Shown here: piece after piece, positions 1-7,027 of the stretch
How positions within the stretch are numbered: the stretch's first letter is position 1
Layout: each line of letters opens with the position of its first letter
Assembly: GCF_000956545.1 (NCBI RefSeq)
Contig: NZ_JYIT01000061.1
Coordinates: 1 to 57,426 of the forward strand
Length of the DNA stretch: 57,426 bases
Origin: Microbacterium azadirachtae
Lineage (GTDB): Bacteria > Actinomycetota > Actinomycetes > Actinomycetales > Microbacteriaceae
Direction of reading: 5' to 3'
The notes under the pieces: model-generated
Seen by the model: only the letters and a program-made list of their open reading frames with translations
The model's database searches: none
Told to the model about the DNA's origin: nothing
Program-made: the position numbers and the translations under genes

Positions 1-1
1 G

Positions 2-124
2 GGGTATGGGGAGCTGACGACGGGTCTGAAGCAGGCGGTGGACGGCATCAATGACATGTCGGAGTCGCTGCTGGGCATGATGCGTGCGATCCAGGATCTG
101 GACACGCAGCTCGCCGGCGGCTGA
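2..124 (+). CDS. WXG100-family protein (EsxA/B-like), 3' part only
   Basis: This is the C-terminal 40 codons of a small helical type VII secretion substrate; the 5' part lies outside the window. The reading frame begins at base 2 and ends with TGA at 122-124. The visible residues are identical to the C-terminus of the complete gene at 5152-5439, and the DNA is identical for bases 1-127. The final helix (ending QLAGG) carries no YxxxD/E secretion motif. By family knowledge such proteins form helical-hairpin dimers exported by the EccC ATPase, whose gene lies downstream. It is a second copy of the same esx-type gene, or the assembly shows the repeat twice; see the findings. Confidence 0.85.
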   Translation, partial: GYGELTTGLKQAVDGINDMSESLLGMMRAIQDLDTQLAGG

Positions 125-244
125 ACCGGTCGTATCACGCGATCGGGGGGACGCTGCGCCGGAATCGCTTCGCGCGGCGCCCCTCGATCACGGCATTGGC
201 ACGTTTGCAGGCGCCCGCATGGGCGATGACACGGAGGGCATGAC

Positions 245-589
245 ATGGCGGGGGACCGGGTTCTCTACCCGATCGACGACTTGAAGACGACGAGCGCGCA
301 GCTGATCGCGATCGTCGACGAGTTCGAGGCGGCGTCGGCGCGGCGAGACGATCTCGAGCATGCGGTGGGTCGCCCGGACGGCGACAGCCGCCTGAAGGAC
401 CGCGTCCACGACTTCGAGGGCAGCTGGAACGACAGCCGCGACAAGCTGCTGTCCAAGCTCAAGGAGATCTCGGATCGCGTCAAGGGCACCGTCGAGGAGG
501 TCACCAAGACCGACACCGACATGGCCAACTCGATGCAGCAGTCCGGGCACGGCGCCGGCGCCGCTCGCGGCCGTGCCGTGGCGAACTGA
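245..589 (+). CDS. Small WXG-like helical protein of the type VII locus
   Basis: A 114-aa, highly charged, almost wholly helical protein without signal peptide or membrane segment. The centre carries SWNDSRDKL, a W-x-D variant of the WXG turn, flanked by two amphipathic helices (about residues 8-45 and 55-100). The ATG at 245 is preceded by GGAGGG at 233-238 with six bases spacing. An ATG at 240 is in another frame. It lies between a WXG100 gene and the large substrate gene at 601, only 11 bases upstream of the latter, so it is probably the partner or chaperone of that substrate, as small helical proteins are in LXG/ESX effector operons. That role is inferred from position; no family was recognised with certainty. 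Confidence 0.8.
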   Translation: MAGDRVLYPIDDLKTTSAQLIAIVDEFEAASARRDDLEHAVGRPDGDSRLKDRVHDFEGSWNDSRDKLLSKLKEISDRVKGTVEEVTKTDTDMANSMQQSGHGAGAARGRAVAN

Positions 590-600
590 GGGGGAGCGGG

Positions 601-1929
601 ATGAAGACGCACAAGGGGCACGAGGTCGCCGTCGTCGAAGGCGATGCGGGCGCGATCAGCGCCCGGGGCACGACGATCACGACGCTCGCGACGCAGATGA
701 CGACGGCGGCGCAGACGCTGCAGGACATCAAGAGCGGCAAGCTCGTCGGCGAGGGCTACGCGATGGACAAGATCAAGGACGTCATCGGCGACGTCCACGG
801 CGATCTCGACGAGGCCGGGCGCCGTTACAAGCCCGCGGGCAGCACGCTCACGACCTACGCGGGTGTGCTCGCCACCGTGCAGGCGCAGATGAAGACCATC
901 GTCAGCGACTGCGAGAAGAGCGAGAAGGCCCTGGCCACCGCGCAGACCGACGCGGATCAGGCGAACCACGCGCTCGCGTTGCATGAGACGGCCGTGGCCG
1001 ACCACCCGCCGACACCGGATCAGGAGGCCTCCTCCAAGAAGACCGGCGAGAACCTCTCCGGGGCCGCGAGCTCGGCGCAGTCGACGCTCGCGACCGCCGG
1101 CAGGGAGCACGACGGCAACCTTCACCGCTTCGACACCGCGTACGACACCTGGCACGAGGCCTACGAGAACGCGGTGAACGGCCTCAGCGACGCCAACAAG
1201 ATCGGTGAGGACAGCACCTGGGAGAACATCGCGGGCGTGCTCGCCGTGATCTCTGACTGGGTCGGCTGGATCGGCCTCGCGATCGCCGTGCTCGGCCTCA
1301 TCATCGGCGGCCCGTTCTTCGCGATCGCGGCTCTCGTCGTCGGCGTCATCGCGCTGGCCCTGACCGTGGCGCTCATGTTCGACGGCAGGAAAGACGGGTG
1401 GGATCTGGCCTGGGCGGTGGTCGGCATCCTGCCGATAGGCAAACTCGGGAAGGTCTTCGGCGCTGGCAAGGGCAACATGCTCAGCAAGTTCGGGTCCGAG
1501 TTCGTCGGGCAGTTCCGCAATCCGGTCCAGCAGATGCGCGGCTTGAAGAGCTTCGCGGACGCGGGGATCGAGTACGGCTCGCGGGGATTCAAGGAGTACT
1601 ACGCGGGTGTGAGGGGTCTGCGCCGCCTCGGTGTCAATCCCATCACGGGCTTCGTGGACGGCGTCACCGAACGCATGCTGTTTGGGCCCGGACGTTCGTT
1701 CTCGGTGGCCTTCCACGAAAGCGTCAGCTCCGGCAGCACCTTCTTCCAGAAGGTGCTGACCGAGTCGTTGCCCAAGGGTTTCCAAGGCATCGCCGATGCG
1801 CCGTCCTTCTCCACGTTCGAGGCGATGTGGAACACGTACAAGTGGACTGACCGCGGGGTTTCCGTCGGCGTCGACGGCAAGCCCTCGGGTGCGCTCTCGC
1901 CCGTCGGCTTCGTCCGAGGGCTGTTCTGA
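601..1929 (+). CDS. Probable type VII secretion substrate with membrane hairpin
   Basis: A 442-aa protein. Residues 1-200 are helical and coiled-coil-like, rich in Ala/Thr/Gln, similar in style to the N-terminal targeting regions of LXG or ESX polymorphic proteins. Residues about 210-260 are two adjacent hydrophobic segments separated by GGPFF. Residues 270-442 form a soluble, mixed-charge domain with aromatic residues that I do not recognise as any toxin, nuclease or NADase family. A GGGGGAG Shine-Dalgarno lies just before ATG 601. The stop overlaps the next start by one base (TGATG), so the two are translationally coupled. It may be a secreted effector, or a membrane component specific to this locus; the sequence does not decide. 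Confidence 0.85.
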   Translation: MKTHKGHEVAVVEGDAGAISARGTTITTLATQMTTAAQTLQDIKSGKLVGEGYAMDKIKDVIGDVHGDLDEAGRRYKPAGSTLTTYAGVLATVQAQMKTIVSDCEKSEKALATAQTDADQANHALALHETAVADHPPTPDQEASSKKTGENLSGAASSAQSTLATAGREHDGNLHRFDTAYDTWHEAYENAVNGLSDANKIGEDSTWENIAGVLAVISDWVGWIGLAIAVLGLIIGGPFFAIAALVVGVIALALTVALMFDGRKDGWDLAWAVVGILPIGKLGKVFGAGKGNMLSKFGSEFVGQFRNPVQQMRGLKSFADAGIEYGSRGFKEYYAGVRGLRRLGVNPITGFVDGVTERMLFGPGRSFSVAFHESVSSGSTFFQKVLTESLPKGFQGIADAPSFSTFEAMWNTYKWTDRGVSVGVDGKPSGALSPVGFVRGLF

Positions 1930-2531
1930 TGACGGACCAGGGTCAGCTGCCCTGGGAGCTTGACTACGACGCCGCCCAGTTCGTCGAGATTCCATACGTG
2001 GACGCCACCGACGCCGAGGGCGCCGACGTCTGGATCGGGACGGTTCTGGATCGATACGGGATCCGTCCCGATGCGGCCCCGGGACCGGCGGAACAGATCG
2101 CCGCCACGGCCCGAATGATGCTCGGTAACGCCCGCCCCGGTGCGGCGCGCCTGTGGTTCGCGCCCCCTGGCATCTACAGCGATCTCCTGGTGAGCATCGC
2201 CGTCGAGTCGTCGGCAGATCGTCCCGACACCGAAGAACTGTTCGCCGGGGCCACCTCGTCGACGGCGGTCGATGTCACGCCGCTGCGCACCGAGACCCAC
2301 GGCGCCGGCTACATCGTGCGCTGGGGGGTGTTCCTCGAGGACGGTACGGAAGAGGACGGTGCAGAACAGGACGGGACGCTCGTCGCTCAGTGGACCGTGT
2401 TGCTGAACGACGGCACCTGGACCATCCTGATGGATGTGCTCGGTACGACACTGCCCGCGTTCCTGCTTTTCGAACAGCAGCTGCCTCAATTGATCGTGGG
2501 CGTCCGCGTTCCCGGCGCGGTGGTTCGATGA
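1929..2531 (+). CDS. Acidic protein of the type VII locus, unknown function
   Basis: A 200-aa acidic, soluble protein with no signal peptide or membrane helix. The N-terminal FVEIP, a central strand-rich block (RLWFAPP, LLVSIAVESS), the phrase YIVRW and a final helix (LLFEQQLPQLIVGV) follow the same order as in the 224-aa protein at 4367-5041 (FVLPP, VFAIY, LLPMSITAS, HIVRW, terminal VVDSLELLSDAMISTF). I infer the two are distant paralogues, perhaps of a Mog1/PsbP-like fold, but this is by eye only. It is coupled to the substrate gene upstream (TGATG) and to the zinc-ribbon gene downstream (ATGA), so a chaperone or immunity role for the upstream protein is possible. Confidence 0.8.
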   Translation: MTDQGQLPWELDYDAAQFVEIPYVDATDAEGADVWIGTVLDRYGIRPDAAPGPAEQIAATARMMLGNARPGAARLWFAPPGIYSDLLVSIAVESSADRPDTEELFAGATSSTAVDVTPLRTETHGAGYIVRWGVFLEDGTEEDGAEQDGTLVAQWTVLLNDGTWTILMDVLGTTLPAFLLFEQQLPQLIVGVRVPGAVVR

Positions 2532-3388
2532 CGTCGGTACGCGATCTCGTCGCCCGAGAGGAGCGGTTGCTCGCGGCGTCGCGGCAGCTACGCGGCATCC
2601 ACGCAGATGCGGTGCAGCGAGCACGGGCCGCAGTGATCGCGCTGCAGCAGGACGGCGGCATCGACATCGACGAGGCCGAGGCCCGGCTAGGACCGCTGTG
2701 CGCGGAACTACTGGACGACTACGCGTCGCGCGCGGCTGCTCTCGTCGCCGAGCAGGACATCCGCGCCTGGCGCGAGCTCGCGTCCACGCTGCCTTCGGAC
2801 TCGCCTTTCGATCCGGTGCGGACGAACGACCTCCTGCGGGCACACGGAACGCCGGGGGCAGCGAGGCTGCTCGCAGCCGTGGAATCCGTTCGAGGCGGGG
2901 CTGCGCCGTCCGACGACCTGGACCGCAGTCTCGCGGCCGCCGCCGGCAGGTGCGTCTGCGGATACGCGAAGACGAGGGTCGTTCCCAAGCGCCTGTGCCA
3001 GCCGTGTGCGACCGCCGTCGCCACCGCGTGGGAGGCGGAGGAGCAGCGACTCCTGCAGGGTGCGTCGGGCCTCCGTGCCGAGACCGTGCGCATCCTCGAC
3101 GAGGCGAGGTCGGCGATCGCGAAGGCGCGTGCGATCGGGACGGATGATGCGTACAGCACGGAAGAGGCGTTGCTGTTCAAGACGCGGCGTGCGCTCGCGC
3201 GGGCGAACCGACGGCATCGGGATGAGGTGTCGCGACTGGATCTGACCCGGTGGCGCGAGCTCGCTGCCCTTACTGCACGCGCTTCGATGCCGACGATGGC
3301 CGGCGAGGCGCGTCGCGCTCGTCGTCGCCTCGGTATGGCGCAGCTGTCGCGACTCGCCCTGCGCGGCCGTCCCGGCGCCGCGCGATGA
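2528..3388 (+). CDS. Zinc-ribbon protein A of a tandem paralogue pair
   Basis: A 286-aa Ala/Arg-rich soluble protein. The start is ATG 2528 because it forms an ATGA overlap with the preceding stop; longer in-frame extensions would run through the previous gene. Residues about 140-165 hold a four-cysteine knuckle, C-x-CGYA, then K-x-LC-x2-C, which looks like a treble-clef or zinc-ribbon site. It is flanked by long helices. The C-terminal 40 residues (RWRELAALTARA, then GEARRARRRLG) recur in the next gene. It overlaps that gene by ATGA. No known family was recognised. Association with a type VII locus suggests a cytosolic accessory role, by inference only. Confidence 0.82.
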   Translation: MTSVRDLVAREERLLAASRQLRGIHADAVQRARAAVIALQQDGGIDIDEAEARLGPLCAELLDDYASRAAALVAEQDIRAWRELASTLPSDSPFDPVRTNDLLRAHGTPGAARLLAAVESVRGGAAPSDDLDRSLAAAAGRCVCGYAKTRVVPKRLCQPCATAVATAWEAEEQRLLQGASGLRAETVRILDEARSAIAKARAIGTDDAYSTEEALLFKTRRALARANRRHRDEVSRLDLTRWRELAALTARASMPTMAGEARRARRRLGMAQLSRLALRGRPGAAR

Positions 3389-4251
3389 GCATCGCGCCCT
3401 GGTTCGACGCGGCGGCCGAGTTCGAACGGCCGCTCCTGGAACGGAATGCTCCGCTGGCGGAACTGCACCGGCAGGCGCAGCTCGACGGCGCGGCGCGTCT
3501 GAGGGCCGCAGGGTCGCTGCGTGCGCCGTCGCCCTGGCAGGGCACCACCTCGGTGTCGGGGATGCGGCAGGCGATCGTGGAAGCGGAGGTGTACGCGCTT
3601 CTGCGGGAGTACGCGGCACAGGCGGCCGCCGTGACGGACGGCGCTGACAGCGCACGGTGGACGGCGCTCGTGGATGAAGGGCTGACGCGTTCCAGACGAG
3701 GACTGCTCGTCGACGAGGTGCGTGACAGCGCCGCCGGCGCGCTCCTGCTTCGCGACTCGTGGGGCCTCCGGCCCGTCGTTCCGAACGCTCCTGTGATCGA
3801 CTGCGCCTGCGGCTATGCCGAGAGCGGGGTCATCGCCAAGGGGCTGTGCATCGAGTGCGGCGAGCTCGTGGTGCGGCGATGGAGCGCCGAGGAGCTTCGG
3901 CTGCTCGCGCTGGTCCCGAAGTACCGTGCTCGGGTCGAGGAGATCCTCTCCGACACGGAGGCGCGTCAGAAGAAGCAGATCGGTGTGCCCAGTGACGCGC
4001 CGATCTCGGATGTCGCATCGAAGCGCGCGCGCGGCGGTCGGGCATTGGGCCGGCTGCGGCGGTCGGGTCGCCGCCTCCTCGTAGCGGGGCGCGATCTGCC
4101 GTCCGAGCGCTGGAAGCAGCTGGCAGCCTTGACGGCGAAGGCTTTGCAGATCCAGGTGGGTGCCGAAGGGCGGCGTGCGGGCAGGAGAGGCCTCGGGGCA
4201 GCAGGTCTCGCCGCTCTGGCAGTGAAGAGCGATGATGCGATCCACGGCTGA
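3385..4251 (+). CDS. Zinc-ribbon protein B of a tandem paralogue pair
   Basis: A 288-aa protein starting at ATG 3385 in an ATGA overlap with the gene before. It shares the same knuckle (C-x-CGYA, then K-x-LC-x2-C, about residues 135-157), the same helical surroundings and the same C-terminal block (RWKQLAALTAKA, then GAEGRRAGRRGLG) as protein A, so the pair arose by duplication. The N-terminal 120 residues differ more. The strict conservation of all four cysteines and of the GYA triplet argues for metal binding. The overlap suggests the two are made in equal amounts and may form a heterodimer (inference). Function unknown. Confidence 0.82.
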   Translation: MSIAPWFDAAAEFERPLLERNAPLAELHRQAQLDGAARLRAAGSLRAPSPWQGTTSVSGMRQAIVEAEVYALLREYAAQAAAVTDGADSARWTALVDEGLTRSRRGLLVDEVRDSAAGALLLRDSWGLRPVVPNAPVIDCACGYAESGVIAKGLCIECGELVVRRWSAEELRLLALVPKYRARVEEILSDTEARQKKQIGVPSDAPISDVASKRARGGRALGRLRRSGRRLLVAGRDLPSERWKQLAALTAKALQIQVGAEGRRAGRRGLGAAGLAALAVKSDDAIHG

Positions 4252-4366
4252 TCCGGCGCGGGAGTGTCGCCGGCCCGCGGCCGTCGTGTGGGCGAGATCG
4301 TCGACGGTTTCGGCGAGGATGAAAAGGATCGCTCGCCGCTCGGGCGATCGACGAGGGGGAACTGAC

Positions 4367-5041
4367 ATGGGTGCGATGAATGATCTCGGAGTCGAGCTGC
4401 GGTTCGGCATCCCGGCCTTCCGCTTCGTCCTGCCGCCGGGCTGGGTGCAGCATGTGCCGACCAACGCGGCGCAGGAGGAGGACGTCAAGCGGGCGAGCGC
4501 GATCTTCCGGCAGGCGAACCGGCCGGATCTGGATGCGGAGTTCCGCGGTCTGATGGCGCAGACGAGCCAGGCGATGGCGCGCACCAAGGTGTTCGCGATC
4601 TACCGCCAGGAGCAGGTCGAGATGGACGAGCTGCTGCCGATGTCGATCACGGCGTCGGCGCTGAACGCCGCCGACGGGGAGAATCTCGACGGCTGGGTGT
4701 CCGAGGCCTTCCGCACGAAGGGCGCCCAGTTCCTCGACGAGGACGCCCCCCACATCGTGCGCTGGCGGTCGGAGCCTCAGCGGCCGGCGAACGCACGCCG
4801 TATCGAGGGGGTGAGCGGACGAACGCTCACCTACGTGATCCCCGCACCGGGCACCCAGCGGCGCAAGGCCCTCGTCTTCACGACAACGATCGTGATCCCC
4901 GACGGCGACGTCGTGCCCGCGGAGGTCGTCGACTCGCTGGAGCTGCTCAGCGACGCGATGATCTCCACGTTCACCTGGGAGAGCGAGCTCGAGGAGCCGG
5001 TGCTGCCCGCCGGCCCGGCAGGCGACGACCCCGCCGAGTGA
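4367..5041 (+). CDS. Acidic-tailed protein of the type VII locus, unknown function
   Basis: A 224-aa soluble protein with an acidic proline-rich tail. ATG 4367 is chosen because AGGGGGA at 4354-4360 gives a normal ribosome site and the conserved-looking FRFVLPPGW block begins soon after; an in-frame start at 4232 would overlap the previous gene's end. The alternation of strands and a final helix resembles the 1929-2531 product (see that entry). It is 115 bases after the zinc-ribbon pair and is followed by a hairpin at 5051-5070, so it probably ends the transcript. No catalytic motif was found. Confidence 0.8.
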   Translation: MGAMNDLGVELRFGIPAFRFVLPPGWVQHVPTNAAQEEDVKRASAIFRQANRPDLDAEFRGLMAQTSQAMARTKVFAIYRQEQVEMDELLPMSITASALNAADGENLDGWVSEAFRTKGAQFLDEDAPHIVRWRSEPQRPANARRIEGVSGRTLTYVIPAPGTQRRKALVFTTTIVIPDGDVVPAEVVDSLELLSDAMISTFTWESELEEPVLPAGPAGDDPAE

Positions 5042-5050
5042 GGGTGGGGG

Positions 5051-5070
5051 GATGGGGAGTTGTCCCCATC
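5051..5070 (+). terminator. Hairpin ending the accessory operon
   Basis: GATGGGGA (5051-5058) and TCCCCATC (5063-5070) form a perfect 8-bp stem with a GTTG loop, ten bases after the stop of the 4367-5041 gene. No U-tract follows, as is common in high-GC actinobacteria. Confidence 0.55.
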
Positions 5071-5151
5071 GACGGGTGTGGGTGGGGTTGTTAGTTTTGT
5101 GGGTGTCGGGCCGGTGGGGTCCGGTCCAGTGGATTACCGGAGGTGTTGAGG
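5071..5151 (+). promoter_or_regulatory. Leader/promoter region of the WXG100 gene
   Basis: The space between the hairpin at 5051-5070 and the WXG100 start is rich in G and T, unlike the rest of the locus. A TANNNT hexamer (TAGTTT, 5092-5097) could be a -10 element, giving a leader of about 45 nt; no good -35 was found. GGAGG at 5139-5143, eight bases before ATG 5152, is the ribosome site and decides the start over a GTG at 5143. Confidence 0.4.
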
Positions 5152-5439
5152 ATGGCTGATTTCGGGGCGTCTTATGCGGAGATGGAGCAGGTGGCGTCGT
5201 CGCTGTCGCAGGCTCGTGATGACATTCAGGGTCAGTTGGACACTCTGAAGGGTCAGGTGGACAACCTGCTGGGTGAGGACTTCAAGACGCAGCATGCGTC
5301 GGGCAAGTTCGGTGAGGGGTATGGGGAGCTGACGACGGGTCTGAAGCAGGCGGTGGACGGCATCAATGACATGTCGGAGTCGCTGCTGGGCATGATGCGT
5401 GCGATCCAGGATCTGGACACGCAGCTCGCCGGCGGCTGA
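5152..5439 (+). CDS. WXG100-family protein (EsxA/B-like)
   Basis: A complete 95-aa protein, the usual WXG100 length. Two helices are separated at the middle by NLLGEDFKTQHASGKF, where the canonical W-x-G is not kept (no tryptophan in the protein). It is flanked by hairpins at 5051-5070 and 5457-5489, so it appears to be a monocistronic, separately expressed unit. Codon use differs from neighbours: many T-ending codons (TCT, TAT, GCT, CGT, GAT, ATT, GGT), while adjacent genes use C-ending ones. Its last 124 coding bases are identical to the gene at the left edge. By family knowledge it is a secreted substrate and structural partner of the ESX/Ess machine. Confidence 0.9.
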   Translation: MADFGASYAEMEQVASSLSQARDDIQGQLDTLKGQVDNLLGEDFKTQHASGKFGEGYGELTTGLKQAVDGINDMSESLLGMMRAIQDLDTQLAGG

Positions 5440-5456
5440 ACCACGCCGATCCAGAG

Positions 5457-5489
5457 GCGAGGGGCCGGTGCATCACACCGGCCCCTCGC
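5457..5489 (+). terminator. Strong hairpin after the WXG100 gene
   Basis: A perfect 14-bp stem: GCGAGGGGCCGGTG (5457-5470) pairs with CACCGGCCCCTCGC (5476-5489) around a five-base loop. It lies 18 bases after the WXG100 stop. Intrinsic-terminator shape without a U-tract. Confidence 0.8.
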
Positions 5490-5531
5490 GGCGTCCGGGT
5501 GCGGGACACCGGATTGATAACGTGAGGGGAT

Positions 5532-6896
5532 ATGAGCCTGTCGAACGACATCTGGGAGATTCCGGCCCAGACCACCGACATCGAGGGTCTGGACGCGCAG
5601 GGGCGTCCTGACCCGGCTTACGCCCAGGCGATCGGCCTGGTGCCCGCCCGCGCCGGGATGCGGGTGATGGCGACCGTGCTCGAGCTGATCGTGGCGCTCC
5701 TCGTCTCGATCCCCGGAGCAGTCGCCGGCGTGAACGCAATGCTGCTGAGCACTGCGGACCCGGGTGCGTTCCTGGCCCGCAAGGATCTCATCTGGCTCCT
5801 GCTGCCGCCGCTCGTGTCGTTCGTGCTCATGTTCGTGTTCACGCTCGTGCAGCTAGTCCTGCACGGGCTGAAGGGCGTGACGCTCGGCAAGGCCGCCTTC
5901 GGGATCCGTACGGTCAACGTACGCACTCTCGAGAAGCCGGGCTTCTGGCGCGGCGCCGTGGTGCGCTATCTGATCCTCGCCGTATCGTTCGTGGTACCGC
6001 TGATCGGGCCACTGCTCGTCGTCGCGCTCTCGCCGCTTTTCGACGCCGAGCGGCGAGGCCGCGGCTGGGCCGACCGCGCCGCCGCCACCTGGCTCGTCGA
6101 CGTGCGCCGCGGACTCAACCCGTACGACGCCAAGCGGATGCGCATCGCCCGCAAGCAGATCACCACCGAGGTTCACGAGGCCGCGCCGGTCCTTCCGTCG
6201 CTCGCCACCCCCGTCGACCGGGACGCCCCGGCGGTGTACGTGCCGACCGGACGTTTCTCCGGCGGCGTCGTGGGCGCGCATCGCGCGACGGCTCCGACGC
6301 CCGCGGTCTCCGCGTCGGCCCCGGGCGTGCCGGCTCCCGTCGCGCCGACCCCCGCCGTGCCGGCCCCGGCTGTGCCGGCCCCCGCCACGCCGGTGCCCGC
6401 TGCTGCCGCCGAAACCGCTGTGCAGGTTCCCGCGGCAGGGGCCGCGCCCGCCGCGTGGCAGCCGCCCGAGATCGCCCCGATCGTCGCCGCGCCTGCCCCG
6501 GCGGCAGCTGCTCCGGCGGCGACCCCTGTACCTGACGCGCCCCGGGCGGTGCTCGTCATCGACAACGGAGAGCGCGTCGAGGTGCGCACGGCCACCCTCA
6601 TCGGCCGCGCCCCGGCGGCCGGCGCGGGCGACGCACCCTCGTCCGTTGCCGCGACCGGCGAGGGCGAGCCGCAGCTGGTGCGCGTGTCCGATGAGACGCG
6701 CTCGGTCTCCAAGACCCATCTCGCGATCCTGCTCTCACGACGTGGCGTCGTCGTCGTCGATCGCGGCTCCACCAACGGCAGCTCGATCGTCCGCGAGGGG
6801 GCCGAGCTCCCGCTGACCCCGGGGCACCCCGCCGAACTCCGCGCCGGCGACGTGCTGCGGTTCGGCGACCGCAGCCTGCGCGTGGAGCAGGCATGA
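5532..6896 (+). CDS. RDD-family membrane protein with C-terminal FHA domain
   Basis: A 454-aa protein in three parts. Residues about 37-210 form an RDD domain: hydrophobic helices near 45-75 and 85-112, the GVTLGKAAFGIR segment, a third hydrophobic region (about 145-165) and the closing WADRAAATWLV. Residues about 235-325 are a low-complexity Ala-Pro linker made of repeats of the APAVPAP kind. Residues about 345-454 are an FHA domain with the family signature (LIGRAP, SVSKTHLAIL, DRGSTNGS), which binds phosphothreonine. FHA proteins are regular partners of type VII ATPases. It overlaps the 44-codon frame by ATGA and is in the same transcript as the ATPase. Confidence 0.9.
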   Translation: MSLSNDIWEIPAQTTDIEGLDAQGRPDPAYAQAIGLVPARAGMRVMATVLELIVALLVSIPGAVAGVNAMLLSTADPGAFLARKDLIWLLLPPLVSFVLMFVFTLVQLVLHGLKGVTLGKAAFGIRTVNVRTLEKPGFWRGAVVRYLILAVSFVVPLIGPLLVVALSPLFDAERRGRGWADRAAATWLVDVRRGLNPYDAKRMRIARKQITTEVHEAAPVLPSLATPVDRDAPAVYVPTGRFSGGVVGAHRATAPTPAVSASAPGVPAPVAPTPAVPAPAVPAPATPVPAAAAETAVQVPAAGAAPAAWQPPEIAPIVAAPAPAAAAPAATPVPDAPRAVLVIDNGERVEVRTATLIGRAPAAGAGDAPSSVAATGEGEPQLVRVSDETRSVSKTHLAILLSRRGVVVVDRGSTNGSSIVREGAELPLTPGHPAELRAGDVLRFGDRSLRVEQA

Positions 6897-7027
6897 CCGG
6901 CGGCATCCGCACCGTCGCCCTGCAAGGGATCGCGACTGCCGGGGGAACGGCCCTTCGCGCCGTCTCGGGAATCCACCGGCCCCTGGCCGTCGACGCGCGC
7001 GTGCCGCGCCCGGAGGGACATCGATGA
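6893..7027 (+). CDS. 44-aa small protein coupled between FHA and ATPase genes
   Basis: A short frame not normally called. ATG 6893 overlaps the RDD-FHA stop (ATGA 6893-6896), and its TGA (7025-7027) overlaps the ATPase start (ATGA 7024-7027), so ribosomes could pass through all three genes. It encodes a basic, hydroxyl-poor peptide starting MTGGIRTVALQG and ending PRPEGHR, with no transmembrane helix. The GGAGG used by the ATPase lies inside its last codons (7012-7016). It could be a real microprotein or simply a coupling leader that lets translation cross the gap; double overlap at both ends favours translation. Function unknown. Confidence 0.5.
   Translation: MTGGIRTVALQGIATAGGTALRAVSGIHRPLAVDARVPRPEGHR

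Noticed and set aside
601..1929. Known polymorphic toxin domain at the C-terminus
   Set aside because: No nuclease, ADP-ribosyltransferase, NADase or deaminase motif is visible.
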